From an uncultured Clostridia bacterium (lineage in GTDB: Bacteria > Bacillota > Clostridia > Oscillospirales > Ruminococcaceae): a stretch of DNA of 41,195 bases. The translations under genes were made by a program, and so were the position numbers. Below, one piece after another: positions 9,255 through 17,605 of the stretch (position 1 is the first letter of the stretch; each line of letters begins with the position of its first letter). The DNA lies in contig CALWZE010000037.1 of the NCBI GenBank assembly GCA_944385925.1, positions 1 to 41,195 of the forward strand, in the 5' to 3' direction. Below the pieces are notes generated by a model. That model made no database searches. It worked only from the letters and a program-made list of their open reading frames with translations, and was not told where the DNA came from.

Positions 9255-10409
9255 TCAGCTTTGCAAAAACGCCGCAGTCTTTGCCCGTGTCTCCTCATCA
9301 GCCGCAAAAAGGTCGTTCAAAGTATAGTCTGCCACATCCGGCGCGTCCTTAACCGCGCGCATCACCGCTTCACCGATCTGTAAAAAGCCGATCCTGCCCG
9401 CGAGATAAAGTTCTACCGCCTTTTCATTTGCCGCGTTTGCAATACAGGGAACAATTCCTCCGCGCGCCGCGGCCTGTTTGCATGCGGCGAGACAGACGAA
9501 GGTCTCTTCATCCGGCCTCTCAAAGGTCAGATTTGCCATCCGCTCAATGCTTAACGGTTCGACGGGGTTCGGCTTGCGGTCCGGATAGGTCAGCGCATAT
9601 TGAATTGGAATGCGCATATCCGGCACACCAAGCTGTGCAAGCACCGAATTATCCTCAAATTCCACCGCTGAATGCAGAATGCTTTGACGATGAACCGTGA
9701 TTTCCACCTTTTCGGGCGGCAGGCCAAACAGCCACATGGCCTCAATCAGTTCAAGGCCTTTGTTCATCAGGGTCGCGCTGTCCACCGTGATCTTCTTTCC
9801 CATACTCCAGTTGGGATGATGGAGCGCATCCGCAAGGGTGACATTTACAAGCTCTGCACGGCTTTTTCCAAAAAACGGCCCGCCTGAAGCGGTCAAAAAT
9901 ATACGGCGCAGCCTGCGCGCAGAGTGGCTGTCCTGCAGGCACTGGAAAATTGCCGAGTGTTCGCTGTCGACCGGCAGCAGACGCACGCCATGCGCAGCGG
10001 CAAGGCCGGTAACCAGACGCCCGGCCGCGACCAGCGTCTCTTTGTTCGCAAGCGCGATGGTCTTTCCCGCCTCAATGGCCGCGACGGTCGGGCGCAATCC
10101 GGCAACCCCGACGACCGAGGTCAGCACTGTATCACTGCCGTCAACGGCTACTGTTTCACGCAGCGCATCCGCCCCGCCCAAGACTTTAACCGGCGTATGC
10201 GCAAGCCTGATTTTAAGGTCGCCAGCCGCGTCCTCGTCCGGTGTCAGAAGATATTTCGGTTTAAACCGAAGCGCCTGTTCCTCAAGCAGCCGGACGTTCC
10301 GATAGCCGCTCAATGTCGTTATTTCTATATCCAGCTGCTCTACAAGAGACAGCGTTTGCGTTCCAATTGAGCCGGTCGATCCAAGCACGCAAAGTTTTTT
10401 TGTCGCCAT
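9255..10409 (-). CDS. dxr: 1-deoxy-D-xylulose 5-phosphate reductoisomerase
   Basis: 384 residues. Dxr (IspC) performs the first committed MEP pathway step, DXP to MEP, with NADPH and a divalent metal. The Rossmann motif LGSTGSIGTQTL is at the N-terminus; ANKETLVAAG and PVDSEHSAIFQCL mark the substrate and metal-binding region (Asp-Ser-Glu). The frame can begin four codons earlier at a GTG (10421), but that GTG is inside the GGAG ribosome-binding site, so ATG at 10409 is chosen. It is followed closely by rseP. The gene before it is a possible small membrane protein. Confidence 0.97.
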   Translation of the reverse strand: MATKKLCVLGSTGSIGTQTLSLVEQLDIEITTLSGYRNVRLLEEQALRFKPKYLLTPDEDAAGDLKIRLAHTPVKVLGGADALRETVAVDGSDTVLTSVVGVAGLRPTVAAIEAGKTIALANKETLVAAGRLVTGLAAAHGVRLLPVDSEHSAIFQCLQDSHSARRLRRIFLTASGGPFFGKSRAELVNVTLADALHHPNWSMGKKITVDSATLMNKGLELIEAMWLFGLPPEKVEITVHRQSILHSAVEFEDNSVLAQLGVPDMRIPIQYALTYPDRKPNPVEPLSIERMANLTFERPDEETFVCLAACKQAAARGGIVPCIANAANEKAVELYLAGRIGFLQIGEAVMRAVKDAPDVADYTLNDLFAADEETRAKTAAFLQS

Positions 10410-10417
10410 CTTTATTC

Positions 10418-10636
10418 TCACTCCAAATGCTGAAATGAAGCTGTTATTTTTATTGCGTTTTTTCGCCCTCCCGCAGCACTATAACCAGCCCCGCCGCGCC
10501 GGCGGGCAAGACCAGCCAATCCCCAAACATGACGTTTCATAATCAGAATGGGAAAGTATACCTCAAGCGATTCCTTCGCCAGGCAAAGCAGTATTCCGAA
10601 TAAAATCAGCGCAAGCCCCTTCAGCTTTCTCACCAT
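10418..10636 (-). CDS. Hypothetical small membrane protein, possibly frameshifted
   Basis: A 72-codon frame starts at ATG 10636, preceded by GGAG 11 bases upstream. It encodes a basic N-terminus (MVRKLKG), a hydrophobic helix (LALILFGILLCLA) and a second hydrophobic patch, then a low-complexity Arg/Gly/Ala tail that does not look like normal protein. In the next frame, 10530-10450 encodes MFGDWLVLPAGAAGLVIVLR followed by a charged end, which looks like a proper second membrane helix. The natural product may therefore be a two-helix protein of about 62 residues interrupted by a frameshift or sequencing error. It lies directly upstream of dxr. No family was recognised. Confidence 0.35.
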   Translation of the reverse strand: MVRKLKGLALILFGILLCLAKESLEVYFPILIMKRHVWGLAGLARRRGGAGYSAAGGRKNAIKITASFQHLE

Positions 10637-10905
10637 TTTTCGCTTGACTCCAGACATCCTTTTGCAAGCTTCGATAATGAAAAGCAAAACCAAAGTAACG
10701 AATACCGATTTTTCCCATCACGCAGATGTGAGAACATGCCAAAGAGCGTTATGCCTAATCTGTTTTTCCGCCGCCGGCGGCGCAAAAAAGGCTAACAAAA
10801 TTCACGGCACGACGCTGTTTACTTAATTCACAGAAAAAAACATATACTAACAACAGAGAAACAATTGCAGGCATCGAAACCAACGGGAACGAAAAAACCT
10901 ATCAC

Positions 10906-11745
10906 TTAACCAAACAAGCGCAGAAACAGCGTATAGGCAAGCGAAGCGAAGATGCTGGTAAAAAGCACACTGTCCAGCCGGTCTACCGCGCCGCCGTGTC
11001 CGGGCATGATATTGCCGAAATCCTTGATCCCGCATTCCCTCTTTATATAGGAAGCAGCAAGATCGCCGATTATGCCGATTACAGCGCCGATCAATCCCAT
11101 AGCAGCATAAAAGGCTATGTGCGGCAGCGCATTCTTTCCGAAAAACATCGATTCAGACCCACAGTTTGCGGCGTAAACCGAAAACACAATCGCAATCACA
11201 ATCGGGGTGCCGACCACGCCGCCCACAGCGCCCGCAACGGTTTTGTTCGGGCTGATCGTCGGGCAAAGCTTCTTTTTGCCGATCGCTCTTCCCACACAAT
11301 AGGCAAAGGAGTCGCAAACCCAGCCAAGGCACAGCGCCATGACAAACATGAAACGCGCATCAGAAACCGTCGGCGCCAGCGCTTCGATTTCGATGATGGA
11401 GCGAAGCCCGTAACTGATCATAATCGTCCCGACAAGCGCGCCTGCGCCTTCTTTAAAGGTTACATGGCGTTTTTTGCTGAACATGACCAGACAGAACATT
11501 AAAAAGAGAAGCAGATAGGTAAAATAGAACCCGTCCGGCTGCACGAAGATGTTGTAGATGTGCGCAGCGGAAAACAGAATCAGGAAAAGCGGCCGGTCGT
11601 TTAGTCCCAGCGCCCGCATCATCTCGAAAATTGCGATAATACCGATCAACGAAAAAATGATTGGATTGAAAATTGTGTCGATCAGCAGCAGAATGACCGC
11701 CAGCAGAACCAGTCCAAAGGCGATAGAAATCAGTCGTTGCTTCAT
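10906..11745 (-). CDS. cdsA: Phosphatidate cytidylyltransferase
   Basis: 279 residues, strongly hydrophobic with about eight predicted membrane helices. It makes CDP-diacylglycerol from phosphatidic acid and CTP, the branch-point precursor of phospholipids. The C-terminal family signature is complete: ASYIKRECGIKDFGNIMPGH immediately followed by GGAVDRLDS, matching the S-x-x-K-R-x4-K-D...H-G-G-x-x-D-R-x-D pattern. GAGGTG precedes the ATG. It sits between uppS and dxr as in Bacillus; the roughly 270-bp gap to dxr holds only the doubtful small ORF. Confidence 0.96.
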   Translation of the reverse strand: MKQRLISIAFGLVLLAVILLLIDTIFNPIIFSLIGIIAIFEMMRALGLNDRPLFLILFSAAHIYNIFVQPDGFYFTYLLLFLMFCLVMFSKKRHVTFKEGAGALVGTIMISYGLRSIIEIEALAPTVSDARFMFVMALCLGWVCDSFAYCVGRAIGKKKLCPTISPNKTVAGAVGGVVGTPIVIAIVFSVYAANCGSESMFFGKNALPHIAFYAAMGLIGAVIGIIGDLAASYIKRECGIKDFGNIMPGHGGAVDRLDSVLFTSIFASLAYTLFLRLFG

Positions 11746-11766
11746 TTTTACACCTCACACATAGTA

Positions 11767-11789
11767 TATGGCGGGGAATCCCCGCCATA
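11767..11789. other. Intercistronic hairpin between uppS and cdsA
   Basis: A perfect 10-bp stem (11767-11776 with 11780-11789) closes a 3-base loop. No T tract follows on either strand, so it is more likely an mRNA processing or stability element, or a partial pause site, than a full terminator. Confidence 0.5.
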
Positions 11790-11798
11790 ACCCTTTCA

Positions 11799-12506
11799 TC
11801 AGATTCCGCCGAAGCGCCGCTGCCTGCCGGAATATTCCCGGATCGCACGATCGAGGTCCGCAGGCGTAAAGTCAGGCCAAAGCGTATCCATATAGACAAA
11901 TTCACTATACGCACACTGCCAAAGCAGAAAATTGGATATTCTCTGTTCGCCGCTCGGGCGTAGAATCAAATCGACCGGCGGCTGGCCAGCCGTATAAGTA
12001 AAGGACTCAAAAGCCGCCTCGTCAATTTCTTCCGGTTTTATTTTTCCGGAAAGAATTTCTCTGCCAAGTGAACGCGCCGCATGCACGATCTCATCTCTGC
12101 CGCCATAATTCAGCGCGACGTTAAGAATAAGTCCGGTATTGTTCTTGGAGGTCTCTTCGATTTCCTCGATTTTCTCGATAATGTCCGGCGCAAGTCTCGA
12201 GCGTTCGCCGATAAAATTAATTTTGAAATTTTCGCCTTTAAAACCAAACGCGTCCTTGAGATACCGGCGCAGAAGATTCATGATCGCGTCCACTTCGCTT
12301 TGCGGCCGCGACCAGTTCTCTGTCGAAAAAGCATAGACGGTCAGCGCCTTGACGCCGATCTTTTCACAGTAACGGGTGATCTTCTGGAATACCTCAGCAC
12401 CTTTTGTGTGACCGGCAGTGCGCGGCAAACCGCGTTTTTTAGCCCAGCGGCCGTTGCCGTCCATAATAATGCCGATATGGCGCGGAATATGCAGTTCCTC
12501 TGCCAT
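11799..12506 (-). CDS. uppS: Isoprenyl (undecaprenyl) diphosphate synthase
   Basis: 235 residues. This cis-prenyltransferase extends farnesyl diphosphate with isopentenyl diphosphate to make the lipid carrier for cell-wall precursors. Family motifs are visible: IIMDGNGRWAKKRGLPRTAGH with the catalytic Asp near the N-terminus, ALNYGGRDEIVHAAR in the middle, and RPSGEQRISNFLLWQCAYSE near the C-terminus. Its GGAG ribosome-binding site lies in the last codons of frr, and the two genes are separated by a single base, so they are probably translationally coupled. Confidence 0.97.
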   Translation of the reverse strand: MAEELHIPRHIGIIMDGNGRWAKKRGLPRTAGHTKGAEVFQKITRYCEKIGVKALTVYAFSTENWSRPQSEVDAIMNLLRRYLKDAFGFKGENFKINFIGERSRLAPDIIEKIEEIEETSKNNTGLILNVALNYGGRDEIVHAARSLGREILSGKIKPEEIDEAAFESFTYTAGQPPVDLILRPSGEQRISNFLLWQCAYSEFVYMDTLWPDFTPADLDRAIREYSGRQRRFGGI

Positions 12507-12507
12507 C

Positions 12508-13062
12508 TTAAATCTCCATGATCTCCTTGTCTTTCACCTTGATCATTTCATCGATCTCGGCGCAGCGCTTGTCGGTGACCTTCTGGGTCTCGGTTTCCAG
12601 CTGTTTAAGGTCATCTTCGGTAATCTCACCGTTTTTCTTCATTGCCTTGAATTTTTCGATCGCATCGCGGCGGATAGAACGGACCGCAACCTTGCCATCC
12701 TCGCCCATCTTTTTGATTTGCTTGGAGAGCTCCTTGCGGCGCTCCTCAGTCAGCTGGGGGAACATGATGCGGATGCATCTGCCATCGTTGGTCGGGTTGA
12801 TCCCGATATCAGAGGTCTGAATCGCTTTTTCAATAAGCCGAAGCGCGGAGGCGTCCCACGGCTGAATCACGAGCACACGAGCCTCGGAAACCGAAACCGC
12901 CGCCATTGCGTTAATCTGGGTGGGCGTTCCGTAATAATCGACCAGAATCTTGTCCAGAACAGCAGGATTCGCGCGGCCGGCACGGACAGCGGCCAAATCC
13001 GCTTTAAGATAGCTCAGGGATTTCTGCATTTTCTCGTCGAAGGGCTTTATCTTTTCGTTCAT
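12508..13062 (-). CDS. frr: Ribosome recycling factor
   Basis: 184 residues, the canonical length. With EF-G it splits post-termination ribosomes. The sequence shows the three-helix bundle pattern with LKADLAAVRAGRANPAVLDK near the start and KKMGEDGKVAVRSIRRDA in the C-terminal helix. GGAGG lies in the last codons of pyrH, and the start follows the pyrH stop after 3 bases, giving a coupled pyrH-frr-uppS run. Confidence 0.97.
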   Translation of the reverse strand: MNEKIKPFDEKMQKSLSYLKADLAAVRAGRANPAVLDKILVDYYGTPTQINAMAAVSVSEARVLVIQPWDASALRLIEKAIQTSDIGINPTNDGRCIRIMFPQLTEERRKELSKQIKKMGEDGKVAVRSIRRDAIEKFKAMKKNGEITEDDLKQLETETQKVTDKRCAEIDEMIKVKDKEIMEI

Positions 13063-13065
13063 GGT

Positions 13066-13776
13066 TTATTCCTCCACAATGATTGTTCCGATATCGTCGC
13101 CTTTCACGGCTCTTACCAGGTTGCGCGGATCGTTCTGCAAATCGAAGACCAGCACGGGGATTTTGTTGTCGCGGCACATGCTTGCAGCGGTGCTGTCGAT
13201 AACCATCAGCTTATCGTTAAGCACGGTTGTGAAACTGAGCTTGTCATACCGCTTCGCATCTGCGTATTTGTGCGGATCCTTGTCATAGACGCCATCCACC
13301 AGCGTTGCCTTGAAGATGATCTCGGCGTCAATTTCCGCCGCACGAAGCGCCGCGGCGGTGTCGGTTGAAAAATAGGGATTACCGGTCCCGCAGGCAAGAA
13401 TGATGACTCTTCCCTTCTCAAGATGCCGGATCGCGCGGTTGCGGATATACGGCTCGGCAACCTGCTGCATCTGCAAGGCGGTCATGACCCGCACCGGAAC
13501 ATCCAGCTGCTCAAGCGCATCGCAGATTGCAAGCGCGTTCATAACCGTCGCCAGCATTCCGACATGATCGGCACGTGAGCGCTCCATGCCATTGTTGTCC
13601 CGTCCGCGCCAGAAGTTGCCGCCACCGACAACAATGGCGATCTCAACGCCCAGCTTTTTCGCATCGCGTATCGCGGTGCAGATGGTTTTTACCGTGTCAA
13701 AATCCAGTCCGGAAGGTTTATCTCCCGCAAGCGCCTCACCGCTGAGCTTGATCAGGATCCTTTTGTACTTAAGCAT
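13066..13776 (-). CDS. pyrH: UMP kinase
   Basis: 236 residues from ATG 13776. It phosphorylates UMP to UDP and belongs to the amino-acid kinase fold: [15 protein letters not shown] at the N-terminus, [13 protein letters not shown] for phosphate binding, and [20 protein letters not shown] in the middle. The open frame extends 27 codons upstream to ATG 13857, which has a textbook AAGGAG. However, that AAGGAG directly abuts the -10 box of the only good promoter seen, so a transcript from it would lack it. The shorter start, with AAGG eight bases upstream, also gives the normal family length. It is first in the operon; rpsB and tsf, often upstream of pyrH, are absent. Confidence 0.93.
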   Translation of the reverse strand: MLKYKRILIKLSGEALAGDKPSGLDFDTVKTICTAIRDAKKLGVEIAIVVGGGNFWRGRDNNGMERSRADHVGMLATVMNALAICDALEQLDVPVRVMTALQMQQVAEPYIRNRAIRHLEKGRVIILACGTGNPYFSTDTAAALRAAEIDAEIIFKATLVDGVYDKDPHKYADAKRYDKLSFTTVLNDKLMVIDSTAASMCRDNKIPVLVFDLQNDPRNLVRAVKGDDIGTIIVEE

Positions 13777-13871
13777 ACCTCTTGCCTTTCTTTTCAGCTG
13801 TAATTTCTGTCTGTGCCGGATCGTATCCGCATATTTCTGTACCATGCGCACAGCCATCCATTGTTCTCCTT

Positions 13872-13900
13872 ATTTTATCCTATTTCCGCTTTTCTGTAAA
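13872..13900 (-). promoter_or_regulatory. Main promoter of the pyrH-polC operon
   Basis: On the minus strand TTTACA (13900-13895), a 17-base spacer and TAAAAT (13877-13872) form a near-consensus sigma-A promoter. The expected transcript start is near 13865, about 90 bases before the chosen pyrH start. Confidence 0.7.
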
Positions 13901-14074
13901 CCGCAATTTGAGTGCTTTTTCTTAAAGAAGCCAAATGCTTTAAAAACTCAATTTTTCGCACTTAATCGCTGATTCGCCTTGTAATACGGAATATCGTCAA
14001 AATATTACCTTAATTCCTTCTCAAACAAAACGCTGCAGCGGATTTTCTTTTCCAAATCTGTGAATTCTGAATAC

Positions 14075-14106
14075 AGAAAAACGCTCCCCGACCAACCCGG
14101 GGAGCG
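14075..14106 (-). terminator. Terminator behind the first MgtA-type ATPase
   Basis: A perfect 9-bp GC-rich stem (14082-14090 with 14098-14106) and 7-base loop are followed on the minus strand by TTTTTCTG. On the plus strand it is followed by a less ideal T tract. The 200 bases between it and the ATPase stop codon hold no gene that I can support. Confidence 0.82.
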
Positions 14107-14303
14107 CAAATACTTTTTTGCACAGCGATGCAAATTCGCAATTATTTGGTTTATCGGTTCGCGAGCAAAGCCTTCCTGCAAACCCGCTCAGCGCGCAAGA
14201 ATCCTCTTAGCCTGTTTGGCACTCTTTATCGCCATCTTCCTTTTCAAAGGATTAATCAGTATCTTGCCCGATCAAATCCACCCGCAATTTATTTGCCGCA
14301 CAC

Positions 14304-17069
14304 TCATAGCAGCTCTCCATAACGCTTTACATAGGCGTTTTTCAAACAAGTCGCGAGCGCCATATAAAGAAGAATACAGGGGACCAGATAAGCAAAATAA
14401 GCTGCGGGAAGCGCCACAAATCCAAGCGCCGTGCCAAGCGGCGTAAACGGGATAACCGTCAGCAGTGCAATCCCTGTAAAGGTTACAACGGTCAGCTGTG
14501 CAGAAGCACGGCTCTGAATAAAGGGCAGCTTTTGTGTGCGGATCATATGGATAACAAGAGTCTGACTCCACATGGATTCCACAAACCAGCCCGCCTGAAA
14601 CATGGCTGTGTAGTTCTGCTGCATTTGAATTAATTCAGCGCCGCTGTAATGCGCGCCAAGTTTGCTGTACAGGACGCCGTGGGACACGAATACCGGGCAA
14701 AAAACGAAATACATGAAAATGTAGGTCAGCCAATCAAACACCGAGCTGCTTGGTCCGATCCACAGCATAAAACTTCCGATACTTGAAGCGTCCCATTTGC
14801 GGGGCACTGCAAGATACTCCTCATCCACATTGTCCCAGGGAATTGCAGTGCAGCTGAGATCATAAATAAGATTCAGCAGGATCAGGTGAATACTCTCCAT
14901 CGGCAAAAACGGAAGCAGCGCCGAGGCGGCAAGTACCGAAAACATATTGCCGAAATTGGATGAGGCGGTCATCTTGATGTATTTTATCATATTCGCATAG
15001 GTCTTGCGGCCTTCCACAATTCCCTGCTCAAGAATCATCAAATCCTTTTCCAACAGGATAATATCCGCTGATTCCTTCGCAATGTCCACGGCTGTATCGA
15101 CCGAAATCCCAATATCCGCTGCTTTCATCGCAGCCGCATCATTGATGCCGTCCCCCATAAATCCGACCGTGTGGTTTAGGCTGCGCAGCGCCGTCACGAC
15201 CCTCGCTTTCTGATCCGGGGAAAGTTTTGCAAACACGTCGGTATTTTCTGCTACGCGCGCAAGCTGCCGGTCGTTCATCCTGTCAACATCCGAACCTAAC
15301 AGCAGGTTGCCGACTTTCAGCCCAACCTGCCTGCAAATGCAGCGGGCCACCCGGTCATTGTCGCCTGTCAGCACCTTGACACGCACGCCGTGATTTCGCA
15401 GCGCTTTGATCGCAGCCGCCGTAGACTCTTTAGGCGGATCCAGGAAGGCGAGATAACCGATCAGAACCATATCCTGTTCCTCTCGCGCGTCGTAAGCATT
15501 TTTCGCATCAGAAACATTTTTTTGCGCGACAACAATTACCCGCATTCCGTCTTCGTTCATCCGGTCGACCGACTCTGTCACTTTCTGCCTGATTTCCTGA
15601 CTAAGTGGCAGGACCTTTCCGGCGAGTTCCACATGGGAGCATATTTTAAGCATCTCCTCCGCTGCACCTTTCGTGATCATCTGCCGTTTGCCTTTTGCGT
15701 CTTCCACAACCGTGGACAATCTTCTGCGGGTAAAATCGAAGGGTATCTCATCCACTTTGCGGTAAACTTCTGAAAGATCTGCGAGCTGGGGATTGTCCGC
15801 TTCCTCCTGTTCAGTCCGCTGAATAATGGCAAAATCCATGAGGTTTTTATATCCGGTCTGAAAATAGCTGTTCAAATATGCATGGCGCAGCACTCGTGCA
15901 TCCTGTCTGCCTTCTACGTCCAGATGGTATTCCAGCACGACCCGGTCTTGGGTCAACGTGCCGGTTTTGTCGGTGCAAAGCAGATCCATAGCCCCAAAAT
16001 TCTGTATGGAGTTCAGGTTCTTGACAATGGTTTTTTTGCGCGACATGGACACGGCGCCTTTTGCAAGGCAGGTTGTCACGATCATCGGCAGCATCTCCGG
16101 TGTCAAACCCACAGCGACCGAGATCGCAAACAGGAAAGCCTGTATCCAGTCTCCTTTCGTGAATCCATTGATGAAGAACACGACCGGCACCATGACCAGC
16201 ATAAACCGAATCAGCACCCAGGACACTGCGTTGACCCCTTTTGTAAAGCTTGTCTGCACAGCTTCCCCTGCAACAGACGCGGCCATGGAGCCAAACAGCG
16301 TTTCATCCCCTACGGCAACCGCAACCGCTGTTGCCGTTCCGCTAATTACGTTGCTGCCCATAAAGACAAGATTTTCACAGTCGGTCAGCGTCTCTTTCTT
16401 CTCTGTGCAGCTCCCCGTACTTTTCTCAATGGGAGCGCTTTCACCGCTCAGAGCCGATTGGCTGACAAAAAAGTCTTTTGCTTCCAGAATCCGAAGATCT
16501 GCCGGAACCATATCTCCCGCGCTGAGGTGCACAATATCCCCCGCAACCAGCTCTTCCAGCGGGATCTCCTGTCTTTCTTCCCCTTTGCGGCTTACCGTGC
16601 AGGTTGTGGTGATCATAGCGAGCAGTTTTTCCGCGGCGTTGCCCGAACGCGATTCCTGCACGAACCGCAGCGTTCCGGAAATAAGCACCATCGTCAAAAT
16701 AATGATCACAGTCAGCGGAGCGACCTCCTGCGGTGCATGCCTGCTGAGCGGCACCGCAATATCCGTTACAAAGGACACTGCGGCAAGGCAAAGCAAAATT
16801 GCCGTAAAAGGGTTGATAAATGCGCCCGCCAGTCTGTACGCAAACGGCTTTCTCTTTTCGCGCGTGACCCGGTTGCTGCCAAAACGTTCCCGGCTTTTCA
16901 ATACCTCCGAATATTCCAGCCCGCTCAAGGCAGTGTCCAACATATTCATCACATCCTGCACACTGCCGCGCGCGGCTGTGATCAGTCTCTCATTTACCAG
17001 GTCCCGACGGGTCATTTCCGCAGCCGCCTTGCGTGCCGCAAAACGGCCGCCATCTTTTTTTCTCATCAT
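14304..17069 (-). CDS. mgtA: Magnesium-translocating P-type ATPase (MgtA type), copy 1
   Basis: 921 residues from ATG 17069. MgtA-type P3B ATPases import Mg2+ across the cell membrane using ATP. Order of features: a basic cytosolic N-terminus; membrane helices with [20 protein letters not shown]; the actuator loop with SGES; the membrane segment [20 protein letters not shown]; the phosphorylation site [11 protein letters not shown]; the hinge [12 protein letters not shown]; and six C-terminal helices ending in [11 protein letters not shown] and [13 protein letters not shown], as in E. coli MgtA. The frame could start at GTG 17093, but AGGAGG at 17083-17078 points to ATG 17069 (or the adjacent ATG 17066). 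The upstream leader ORF and alternative hairpins around this ribosome-binding site are listed separately. Transported ion is assigned by family only. Confidence 0.93.
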   Translation of the reverse strand: MMRKKDGGRFAARKAAAEMTRRDLVNERLITAARGSVQDVMNMLDTALSGLEYSEVLKSRERFGSNRVTREKRKPFAYRLAGAFINPFTAILLCLAAVSFVTDIAVPLSRHAPQEVAPLTVIIILTMVLISGTLRFVQESRSGNAAEKLLAMITTTCTVSRKGEERQEIPLEELVAGDIVHLSAGDMVPADLRILEAKDFFVSQSALSGESAPIEKSTGSCTEKKETLTDCENLVFMGSNVISGTATAVAVAVGDETLFGSMAASVAGEAVQTSFTKGVNAVSWVLIRFMLVMVPVVFFINGFTKGDWIQAFLFAISVAVGLTPEMLPMIVTTCLAKGAVSMSRKKTIVKNLNSIQNFGAMDLLCTDKTGTLTQDRVVLEYHLDVEGRQDARVLRHAYLNSYFQTGYKNLMDFAIIQRTEQEEADNPQLADLSEVYRKVDEIPFDFTRRRLSTVVEDAKGKRQMITKGAAEEMLKICSHVELAGKVLPLSQEIRQKVTESVDRMNEDGMRVIVVAQKNVSDAKNAYDAREEQDMVLIGYLAFLDPPKESTAAAIKALRNHGVRVKVLTGDNDRVARCICRQVGLKVGNLLLGSDVDRMNDRQLARVAENTDVFAKLSPDQKARVVTALRSLNHTVGFMGDGINDAAAMKAADIGISVDTAVDIAKESADIILLEKDLMILEQGIVEGRKTYANMIKYIKMTASSNFGNMFSVLAASALLPFLPMESIHLILLNLIYDLSCTAIPWDNVDEEYLAVPRKWDASSIGSFMLWIGPSSSVFDWLTYIFMYFVFCPVFVSHGVLYSKLGAHYSGAELIQMQQNYTAMFQAGWFVESMWSQTLVIHMIRTQKLPFIQSRASAQLTVVTFTGIALLTVIPFTPLGTALGFVALPAAYFAYLVPCILLYMALATCLKNAYVKRYGELL

Positions 17070-17178
17070 TTCTGATACCTCCTGTTTTTTCACAGATAAG
17101 TATCAGAGCAGAAATTTTCGGGCCCGAAAAAGCAGATGGGCCCTGTCCGCCCTGATATCTTTCCGGTCCGGCGTCCAT
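16990..17178 (-). CDS. Putative leader ORF overlapping the mgtA start
   Basis: A 62-codon frame begins at ATG 17178 with an excellent GGAGG seven bases upstream, stronger in context than many real genes here. It begins [13 protein letters not shown] and runs out of frame across the mgtA Shine-Dalgarno and start, ending about 77 bases inside mgtA. The first third of the frame spans the 5' arm of a stable hairpin. The Asp/Pro/Glu-containing start recalls the MgtL leader peptides upstream of enterobacterial mgtA, where acidic and Pro codons destabilise ribosomes at low Mg2+, but there is no sequence homology that I can claim. I interpret it as a regulatory leader peptide. Confidence 0.5.
   Translation of the reverse strand: MDAGPERYQGGQGPSAFSGPKISALILICEKTGGIRNDEKKRWRPFCGTQGGCGNDPSGPGK
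17072..17157 (-). promoter_or_regulatory. Candidate translational switch controlling mgtA
   Basis: Three complementary segments lie in order on the transcript. Segment 1 (17157-17146) pairs with segment 2 (17112-17101) over 12 bp including two G.U pairs, enclosing a GGGCCC/GGGCCC stem (17143-17138 with 17125-17120). Segment 2 (17106-17100, CUGAUAC) can instead pair perfectly with segment 3 (17078-17072, GUAUCAG), with an inner CUGU/ACAG stem (17095-17092 with 17085-17082). This buries the mgtA Shine-Dalgarno AGGAGG (17083-17078). The two folds exclude each other. A ribosome on the leader ORF would open segment 1, favouring the closed form; absence or early drop-off of that ribosome would leave mgtA open. 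Confidence 0.5.
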
Positions 17179-17247
17179 ACACCCACCTCCCTTTGGCGCC
17201 AGTTAATTCTTTGTCAGCCGGCTTATATTCCGCCTGGCCGCAAAAGT

Positions 17248-17307
17248 ATCATACTGTTTTTTGCTTTTGTATCCTATGGCTGAACTCTTGCGATTTTCTT
17301 GCGATTT
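17248..17307 (-). promoter_or_regulatory. mgtA promoter with tandem 11-bp operator
   Basis: On the plus strand, TCTTGCGATTT is repeated twice without a gap (17286-17296 and 17297-17307). A -10-like TATGAT lies at 17253-17248 on the minus strand with no good -35, so activation is likely. The repeat would be centred about 55 bases upstream of the start site. An 11-bp direct repeat is the classical binding mode of OmpR/PhoB-type regulators, and such a regulator is encoded at 17606-18094. The second ATPase gene has a related site. Confidence 0.55.
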
Positions 17308-17526
17308 GTTCATATTTTGGCATCGATGCGGTTTTCAGAACCTTTAGTCAGGAGCATTGAAGCAAGATGATCAGATAAAACACATTTTTTATTTTTGATT
17401 CTTTTTCAAACTCTTTCTGGTTTGTTGCCCCGCGCTTTTTACACCTGAATAAATCAGGTTCTTATTCTTTTGCGCTTTACATAAAATCCTTTCTCTTCTG
17501 ATACCGTTGTTTCACGATAAATAAAC

Positions 17527-17566
17527 AAAGAGTCCGAAACGGCAAGGCAGCCGTTTCGGACTCTTT
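17527..17566 (-). terminator. Terminator behind the regulator gene
   Basis: A perfect 17-bp stem (17527-17543 with 17550-17566) and 6-base loop follow the regulator stop by about 40 bases. T-rich sequence follows on the minus strand (GTTTATTT) and on the plus strand. It closes the ATPase 2-regulator operon and separates it from the mgtA copy 1 promoter. The stretch 17308-17526 between them contains no gene that I can support. Confidence 0.85.
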
Positions 17567-17605
17567 CATTTTATTAGCAATTTCAAGATATAAAGAAGCT
17601 TTTCA

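Noticed and set aside
17094..17350. M-box (ykoK) Mg2+ riboswitch upstream of mgtA
   Set aside because: The conserved M-box core sequences were looked for and not found; the leader ORF plus alternative hairpins explain the region better.
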